From an uncultured Eubacteriales bacterium (GTDB lineage: Bacteria > Bacillota > Clostridia > Peptostreptococcales > Anaerovoracaceae): 38,131 nucleotides of DNA. Each line of letters starts with the position of its first letter. The first letter of the stretch is position 1. The stretch lies in NCBI GenBank assembly GCA_949289445.1, contig CASEOD010000026.1, positions 1-38,131 on the forward strand. Reading direction: 5' to 3'. The position numbers and the translations under genes are program-made. Shown here piece by piece: positions 33,778 to 38,131 of this stretch. The notes under the pieces are model-generated. The model was not told where the DNA came from. It saw nothing but the letters and a program-made list of their open reading frames with translations, and did no database searches.

Positions 33778-33870
33778 AATTCCTCTCTCTTTCTTTTCAG
33801 AATCTCATGAATGTCTTTTCTGCACATACATTTATAGTATACCATTTTTTGAAAGGATTAAAAAGTACAA

Positions 33871-34794
33871 ATGAACAATCTGTTGTCTCTTTTCCGGTAT
33901 ATTTTGTTCGGTGATTTCGGTCTTTTCACCCTGACGCCCAGATATCTGTTTCTCATTCTCTTTCCCATACTGGTTCTGCTGGGTTTTCTCAGCAGACTTC
34001 TGCCGGTTCTTCCGTTTATACGGCAGAGTCCGGGATTGAATCAGCTCTTTTACGCCATTACAGGACTTGGCTGCACTACTGTAGCTCTGGCATCTTTGGA
34101 TTCTCTCGAGAGGCAGGACGAGAAAAGACGTATGACGATGATCCTGATTCTGCTGATTCCCTGTTCTGCGCAGCTGACTATGACAGCGGCTTTTGCAGCC
34201 ATGGTCACCCTGCGTGTGTTTCTGGTCTTTCTGCTGCTGTTTTTCGTCTTTTTCGCTCTGATATATGGTGCCGTCTGCCGATTCTGCCCCTTAAACGGCC
34301 GGCCTTGTTCCACGGTCAGTGAGCAGACTTCTTTCCGTCTGCGAACTGCCCTGGTTTCTTCTGTAAAAGAATCATTCCGATCAGTCTGTGAAACGGCTCC
34401 CGCCTTTTGCGCAGGTACCGTTTTTATCAGTACCGCAGCCTTTTTCGGTCTTTTCCGGCAGATTATCAGTCTGCTTGGGCCTGTGACAAAAACTTTTCTC
34501 GGCCTTCCTGAAGAGGCAGCTGAACTTCTCGTCCTCAATCTTCTGAAACGGGACTTTGGCGCAGCCTCCCTGCTGACCTTCGCAGAACAGGGAGTTTTTG
34601 ACGGAGCCCAGCTCATCACCGTCGTTCTGATGATGCTCTTTTCAGCTCCCTGTTTCAATTCGGCCATACTGCTGATAAAACAGGAAAGACTTCCCTATGC
34701 CTGTCTCATCTGGCTGGGAAGTCTTCTGCTGTCTCTACTCATCGGTAAAACGGTCAGAGAAATACTCTTTATATGCCTGTTCCAGTTTTTCTAA
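33871..34794 (+). CDS. FeoB-like/nucleoside-recognition membrane protein without GTPase domain
   Basis: This 307-residue protein has about eight hydrophobic segments. GLGCTTVALASLDSLERQDEKRRM at about 65-89, then IPCSAQL at 96-102, match the first FeoB Gate repeat (FeoB: GCxxPAI...RT.E....R...I...PCSA). FSAPCFNSAILL near 262-273 matches the second. The N-terminal G-protein and spacer domains of FeoB are absent, and no FeoA is nearby. The ribosome binding site (AAAGGA, about 14 bp away) is weak. The last 60 bp overlap the opposite-strand gene ending at 34735. It may be a ferrous iron permease variant or another transporter using the Gate fold; the ion is unknown. Confidence 0.75.
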   Translation: MNNLLSLFRYILFGDFGLFTLTPRYLFLILFPILVLLGFLSRLLPVLPFIRQSPGLNQLFYAITGLGCTTVALASLDSLERQDEKRRMTMILILLIPCSAQLTMTAAFAAMVTLRVFLVFLLLFFVFFALIYGAVCRFCPLNGRPCSTVSEQTSFRLRTALVSSVKESFRSVCETAPAFCAGTVFISTAAFFGLFRQIISLLGPVTKTFLGLPEEAAELLVLNLLKRDFGAASLLTFAEQGVFDGAQLITVVLMMLFSAPCFNSAILLIKQERLPYACLIWLGSLLLSLLIGKTVREILFICLFQFF

Positions 34795-35196
34795 CTCTTT
34801 CACTGTTCCGTCCAGAATTCCCTGCAGTCTGTTTGCGCATTCTGCATACTCCTGCAGAGTCACTCCGTTCTTTCGGTACTGCTTTTTGTCAGAAAGCTCA
34901 TAAAATCTGGCATTTTCCTCACACAGCAGGATAAAAGAGATGACGTTTCTGGAAAAAAGTTCTGCAATACGTTTTTCCTCCTCGGTTTCAGCAAGATTCT
35001 CAAGCTGTTTTCGATTGAGTGTTTCTCCGTCTTTTGCCAGTTTCGTAAACTGCTGTACGTACGGACTGTAGTCCTGTTTCTTAAAAAGACCCGGCTTTCT
35101 GGCAAGTCTGGTTGCATCCATGGTTGCAGTGCGATAGCCTGTCGTAATCTGATAATATGCTTCCATCTGCTGCTGCAGAGCTTCTCTGTAAGTCAT
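34735..35196 (-). CDS. Conserved-looking hypothetical protein, 153 residues, helical
   Basis: I do not recognise this protein. It is hydrophilic, rich in Glu, Gln, Tyr and Lys, and predicted by eye to be mostly helical, with no signal peptide or membrane segment. A single weak hydrophobic patch (FSRNVISFILLCEENARFYEL) lies at about 80-100. It begins 12 bp after metY with GAGGAAAGCC before its ATG, so it is probably co-transcribed with metY. Its last 60 bp overlap the C-terminal codons of the FeoB-like gene on the other strand. Its function cannot be stated. Confidence 0.65.
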   Translation of the reverse strand: MTYREALQQQMEAYYQITTGYRTATMDATRLARKPGLFKKQDYSPYVQQFTKLAKDGETLNRKQLENLAETEEEKRIAELFSRNVISFILLCEENARFYELSDKKQYRKNGVTLQEYAECANRLQGILDGTVKELEKLEQAYKEYFSDRFTDE

Positions 35197-35208
35197 GGCT
35201 TTCCTCTA

Positions 35209-36492
35209 TTATTTGAGGCTGTTCAATGCCTGATCAAAGTCAGCGATAATGTCCTCAATATCCTCACAGCCGACCGACACGCGAATCAGTTCCGGCTTAA
35301 TTCCGCCAGCCAGCTGATCCTCTTCGCTGAGCTGTCTGTGTGTGGTGGATGCAGGATGCAGAACGCTGGTTCTGATGTCTCCCACATGCACTACAATGCT
35401 GGCCAGTTTCAGATTCTTCAGGAATTCCTCACCGCCTGCTTTTCCGCCTTTAGCGCCAAAGGCCAGTACGCCGCTTGCTCCTTTAGGCAGATATTTCTGT
35501 GCTCTCTCATAGTCGTCATCTCCCGGAAGGCCCGGATATTTTACCCAGTCAACCTTTGGATGATTCTGCAGGAATTTGGCAAGAGCCAGTGCATTTTCAC
35601 TGTGTCTGTCCATTCTCAGATGGAGTGTGTCCAGACCCTGGAATGTGAGGAATGCATTCATCGGCGACATGGTGCATCCCAGATCCCGAAGCATCTGCGC
35701 TCTCAGTTTCACACAGAAAGCCTGGCTGCCGAATTTTTCATAATAGCGAATTCCGTGATAGCTTTCGTCAGGTTCCACCATGCCGGGGAACTTATCTGCA
35801 TATTTGTTCCAGTCAAAATTTCCGCCTTCTATTACCATACCGCCCACGCTGGTTGCATGTCCGTCTGCCCATTTTGTTGTAGAATGGGTGACAATATTGG
35901 CGCCGTATTTCAGCGGCTGGCACAGATAAGGGGATGCGAGAGTATTGTCGATGACAAGAGGCACCCCGATCTCTTCTGCAGCTGCCGCAAATTTTTCAAT
36001 ATCAAGCACTGTTAACGCAGGATTTCCGAGAGACTCTCCAAAAATAGCTTTTGTCTCAGGTCTTGCCAGAGCTACGATCTCTTCTTTGGATAAGTTATAG
36101 TCGATAAAGGTGGTTTCAATCCCCATTTTTTTCAGGGTTACGCCGAACAGATTAAAAGTTCCTCCATAGATGTTTCCGCAGGCGATGATGTGATCCCCCG
36201 CCTGACAGATGTTCAGCATGGTAATCAGATTTGCAGCCTGACCCGCACTGGTGGCAATGCCTGCGGTTCCGCCCTCAAGGGCCGCCATCTTCTGTTCCAG
36301 AGCATTTACTGTGGGACTCCCCAGTCTGGTATACATGAAGTCGGCACTCTCCAGATCGAAGAGTTTGGCCACGTCCTCCGCGTTGTAATATCTGTAGGTG
36401 GTGTTCTGAACAATCGGCAGTACCTGCGGTTCTCCGCTTTCTGCCTTGTATCCTGCATGAATACAGTTGGTGTTGAATTTATACTCTGACAT
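35209..36492 (-). CDS. metY: O-acetylhomoserine sulfhydrylase (aminocarboxypropyltransferase)
   Basis: This 427-residue PLP enzyme of the Cys/Met metabolism family should form homocysteine from O-acetylhomoserine and sulfide. The PLP lysine lies in HSTTKWADGH near residue 208. YTRLGSPTVNALEQKMAALEGG near 54-75 and VHVGDIRTSVLHPASTTHRQL near the end are typical. The length of about 430, rather than about 390, separates it from cystathionine gamma-synthase. ATG 36492 has AAGGAAGTG about 8 bp upstream, and a promoter lies at 36528-36556. No SAM riboswitch is visible in the short leader. An O-acetylserine-using role is possible. Confidence 0.93.
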   Translation of the reverse strand: MSEYKFNTNCIHAGYKAESGEPQVLPIVQNTTYRYYNAEDVAKLFDLESADFMYTRLGSPTVNALEQKMAALEGGTAGIATSAGQAANLITMLNICQAGDHIIACGNIYGGTFNLFGVTLKKMGIETTFIDYNLSKEEIVALARPETKAIFGESLGNPALTVLDIEKFAAAAEEIGVPLVIDNTLASPYLCQPLKYGANIVTHSTTKWADGHATSVGGMVIEGGNFDWNKYADKFPGMVEPDESYHGIRYYEKFGSQAFCVKLRAQMLRDLGCTMSPMNAFLTFQGLDTLHLRMDRHSENALALAKFLQNHPKVDWVKYPGLPGDDDYERAQKYLPKGASGVLAFGAKGGKAGGEEFLKNLKLASIVVHVGDIRTSVLHPASTTHRQLSEEDQLAGGIKPELIRVSVGCEDIEDIIADFDQALNSLK

Positions 36493-36527
36493 GATCTCAC
36501 TTCCTTGTTTTCAAAATACTATTCAAT

Positions 36528-36556
36528 ATTCTATAACAATCTTGCCATAAAATCAA
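36528..36556 (-). promoter_or_regulatory. Promoter of metY
   Basis: TTGATT (36551-36556) and TAGAAT (36528-36533) are 17 bp apart on the minus strand, 36 bp above the start codon. It is shared back to back with the divergent membrane gene. Confidence 0.55.
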
Positions 36557-36598
36557 TCTTTTCCCCTGACTTTCATATACTTGACTGAGGTGATTTTT

Positions 36599-37108
36599 AT
36601 GATTGAAATTTTAGGTATCGGTTTTACACTAATCATCGGTACCCTGCTCCATTTTGTCTTTGAATGGTCCGGTCGGAACTTTCTGGTGGCATTCATTGCT
36701 CCCACCAACGAAAGTGTCTTCGAGCATCTGAAGCTTCTGGTCACGCCGTTTCTGTTATGGTCACTGATTGAATATGTTCACTACGGTCAGTTTGCAGAAA
36801 CCTTTATTCCTGCCAAAACCGCAGGTCTTTTGGCAGGCATGTTTACAATGGTTTTTTTCTTCTATGCCTACACCACTATCTGCGGCAGAAACTTCCTCAT
36901 TGTAGACATCGGTCTGTTCATCCTGTCAGTACTTGCGGCTTTTGCTGTTTCCCATTATCTGATGAACTTTGAAGTTCTGGGGCAGCCGTCAGTTCGGATT
37001 CTTGCAGATGTCTGTCTGTTTCTGATGGCTGTCTGCTTCGCAGTCTTCACCGTCTATCCCCCTTCACTGCCTCTGTTCAGTGTTCCCGCAGCGTCAGGCA
37101 GAACTTGA
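36599..37108 (+). CDS. Small integral membrane protein, DUF6512-like
   Basis: This 169-residue protein has about five hydrophobic helices. A polar stretch between helices 1 and 2, with H-F-V-F-E-W-S-G and PTNESVFEHLKLLVTPFLLW near 30-55, resembles DUF6512 proteins of Firmicutes. Function is unknown. ATG 36599 is chosen because GAGGTG stands 7 bp before it; a TTG six codons upstream at 36581 would also be open but lacks a ribosome binding site. It is divergent from metY. No terminator is seen after it. Confidence 0.72.
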   Translation: MIEILGIGFTLIIGTLLHFVFEWSGRNFLVAFIAPTNESVFEHLKLLVTPFLLWSLIEYVHYGQFAETFIPAKTAGLLAGMFTMVFFFYAYTTICGRNFLIVDIGLFILSVLAAFAVSHYLMNFEVLGQPSVRILADVCLFLMAVCFAVFTVYPPSLPLFSVPAASGRT

Positions 37109-37410
37109 CAGAAAAAAGATAAGTTTATTAAATGCCCCCATGTTAAATCCGACATGAAATATACATAATTCGTTTTACCGGGTAACTCAAACGGGAACGG
37201 CAAAAGATCAGGAAAAGAGCCTGCTAAAGACAGTCATTCCCCATCTTCCTTCTGTTTTACCGTATTTTGAGAAAAACCACTGGAAAATTTCCGTATTTCC
37301 CGAAAAAAACAGGATTATCATCCTTAAATCCATGTCCCGAAATATGTTATAATTTTTGCAACACTTTTAGCCTTTCATTCGTTATCTATACAGAAAGGGG
37401 GGCGGAACCT
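37109..37410. other. Intergenic region upstream of the second ECF sigma gene
   Basis: This 302-bp gap holds a plus-strand TATAAT at 37348-37353 with only a poor -35 (TTAAAT, 18-bp spacer) and a small CAGG/CCTG stem at 37209-37223. Two copies of GTTTTACCG occur at about 37172 and 37254. I do not recognise a riboswitch, T-box or small gene. The open frame that runs back from the sigma gene to 37267 lacks protein character. Confidence 0.45.
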
Positions 37411-37872
37411 TTGTGGGAAGAACTTTATGAAAATCATTACAAAGAGCTGGTGGCTTACGGCAGTTCTTTAAGCGGCAGCAGAGAACTGGCTGAGGATCTG
37501 GCACAGGAAACTTTTGTAAGAGCCCTGATGAATGCTGATACCATAGGGGATTTGTCCCGAAAAAAACAGCGGGCATGGCTTTACCGCACTTTCAAGAACC
37601 TGTTCTTTGACTGCTGTCGGCGGGCAGTCCTGGAAAACGAATACGCACAGAGCGGTCAGCCGGGATTCTCAGAGGATACAGAAATACAGAGAGTGGAGAA
37701 TGAAATATTTCTGCAGACCGTCAGCCCACAGGATCGCGCTATCTTTCAGCTTCGCTATTTTGAAGGCTATACTGCTGAAGAAATAGGCCGAATACTGAAT
37801 CTTCCTTCGGGAACAGTCCGCTCAAAACTGTCCCGCTGCCGCAAGTATCTGAAAAAACAGCTGGAAATATAA
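37411..37872 (+). CDS. RNA polymerase ECF sigma factor (second)
   Basis: This 153-residue sigma-70 family protein has region 2 at about 1-70 (LAEDLAQETFVRALMNADTI) and region 4 at about 95-150 (YTAEEIGRILNLPSGTVRSKLSRCRKYL). The start is TTG at 37411: the AAGGGGGGCGG ribosome binding site lies 7-10 bp upstream and the conserved region begins at once. The open frame to 37267 has no domain character. The next gene, only 14 bp downstream, is not a classic membrane anti-sigma as far as the window shows. Confidence 0.88.
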   Translation: MWEELYENHYKELVAYGSSLSGSRELAEDLAQETFVRALMNADTIGDLSRKKQRAWLYRTFKNLFFDCCRRAVLENEYAQSGQPGFSEDTEIQRVENEIFLQTVSPQDRAIFQLRYFEGYTAEEIGRILNLPSGTVRSKLSRCRKYLKKQLEI

Positions 37873-37886
37873 TGGAGGGAAACAAA

Positions 37887-38131
37887 ATGGCTAAAAAACT
37901 GCTTATCAACTGCTCAGTGTGTGATGCAAGAAAAATTCAGGAAGAAAACTACAGTCACTATGAAGCAATCATCATCAACTGTGCCACTATGCTGACTAAT
38001 GCCAACGGAAAAGCTGTAATGAACAGACTGCCTTTTTCTCTCAACTGCTCCAATACACTGGAACTGGAAGAAGAGGTGGATTTCCGTGTTGTAAACGGCA
38101 GCAATGAAATCAAAAGCAGCGATTTGATCTC
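37887..38131 (+). CDS. Unrecognised protein with NC-repeat, N-terminal part
   Basis: About 81 residues are visible before the window ends. GGAGGG lies 7 bp before the ATG, and the gene begins 14 bp after the ECF sigma stop, so they are likely co-transcribed. The sequence has three (I/L)NC(S/A) units: LINCSV at 6-11, INCATM at 30-35 and LNCSNT at 52-57, spaced by 23 and 22 residues. The first unit includes C-x-x-C (9 and 12). Short beta-like stretches alternate with polar turns. No signal peptide or membrane helix is seen. A beta-solenoid or polymer-forming protein is an inference. I cannot name a family or function. Confidence 0.7.
   Translation, partial: MAKKLLINCSVCDARKIQEENYSHYEAIIINCATMLTNANGKAVMNRLPFSLNCSNTLELEEEVDFRVVNGSNEIKSSDLI

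Noticed and set aside
36493-36598. SAM riboswitch or T-box upstream of metY
   Set aside because: The space is too short and has none of the conserved sequences of these elements.
37267-37410. N-terminal extension of the second ECF sigma factor
   Set aside because: The extension has no sigma features, and the TTG at 37411 has a strong ribosome binding site.
1-38131. CRISPR array, prophage or insertion sequence
   Set aside because: No regularly spaced repeats, phage structural genes, transposase or terminal repeats were seen. The only mobile-element-like gene is the solitary recombinase.

Overview
The window is a gene-dense, mostly minus-strand stretch from an anaerobic, Gram-positive Firmicute, most likely class Clostridia. 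The reasons are the Re-type citrate synthase, a butyrate kinase/phosphate butyryltransferase pair, a pyruvate carboxylase, sodium-coupled amino-acid transport, GGAGG-type ribosome binding sites, frequent U-tailed terminators and a tRNA with an encoded CCA end. Genus cannot be fixed from sequence alone; an amino-acid-fermenting lineage is my guess.

Layout. 1-1320: 5' part of a D-Ala-D-Ala carboxypeptidase gene and an A/T-rich GNAT gene. 1471-6760: a minus-strand operon for the oxidative half of the TCA cycle (Re-citrate synthase, GntR/FCD regulator, aconitase, isocitrate dehydrogenase) with a clear promoter, two regulator-like palindromes and an attenuator-like leader hairpin. 6829-9355: a Kv-type potassium channel, threonine synthase and tRNA-Glu(CUC). 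9444-11281: an ECF sigma factor with a large membrane anti-sigma-like partner. 11502-18770: amino-acid and acyl-phosphate metabolism (SNF transporter, Glu/Leu-type dehydrogenase, a second GntR/FCD regulator, OxlT-like MFS, butyrate kinase, phosphate butyryltransferase), with a shared palindrome in two promoters. 18795-26412: MATE exporter, pyruvate carboxylase, MscS channel, TypA/BipA. 26628-29205: amidase-like protein, methyltransferase, solitary serine recombinase with an inverted repeat upstream. 29356-33777: tightly coupled rmuC, phosphoesterase, deoB, pyrimidine-nucleoside phosphorylase operon. 33871-38131: a FeoB-like membrane protein lacking its GTPase, an unknown 153-aa gene that overlaps it tail-to-tail, metY, a DUF6512-like membrane protein, a second ECF sigma gene (TTG start) and the start of an unrecognised protein with a roughly 22-residue NC repeat.

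How it fits together. Pyruvate carboxylase would supply oxaloacetate, and the Re-citrate synthase operon would carry it to 2-oxoglutarate and glutamate. The second cluster would import an amino acid, deaminate it, and conserve energy as ATP through an acyl phosphate. Each of these two modules contains its own FCD-type GntR gene and a perfect palindrome at its promoter, so each looks self-regulated. The most unusual items are the terminal NC-repeat protein with its sigma factor, the GTPase-less FeoB-like protein, the threonine synthase gene that seems to depend on read-through from a tRNA, and the two leader hairpins. No prophage, CRISPR array, rRNA or insertion sequence is visible.
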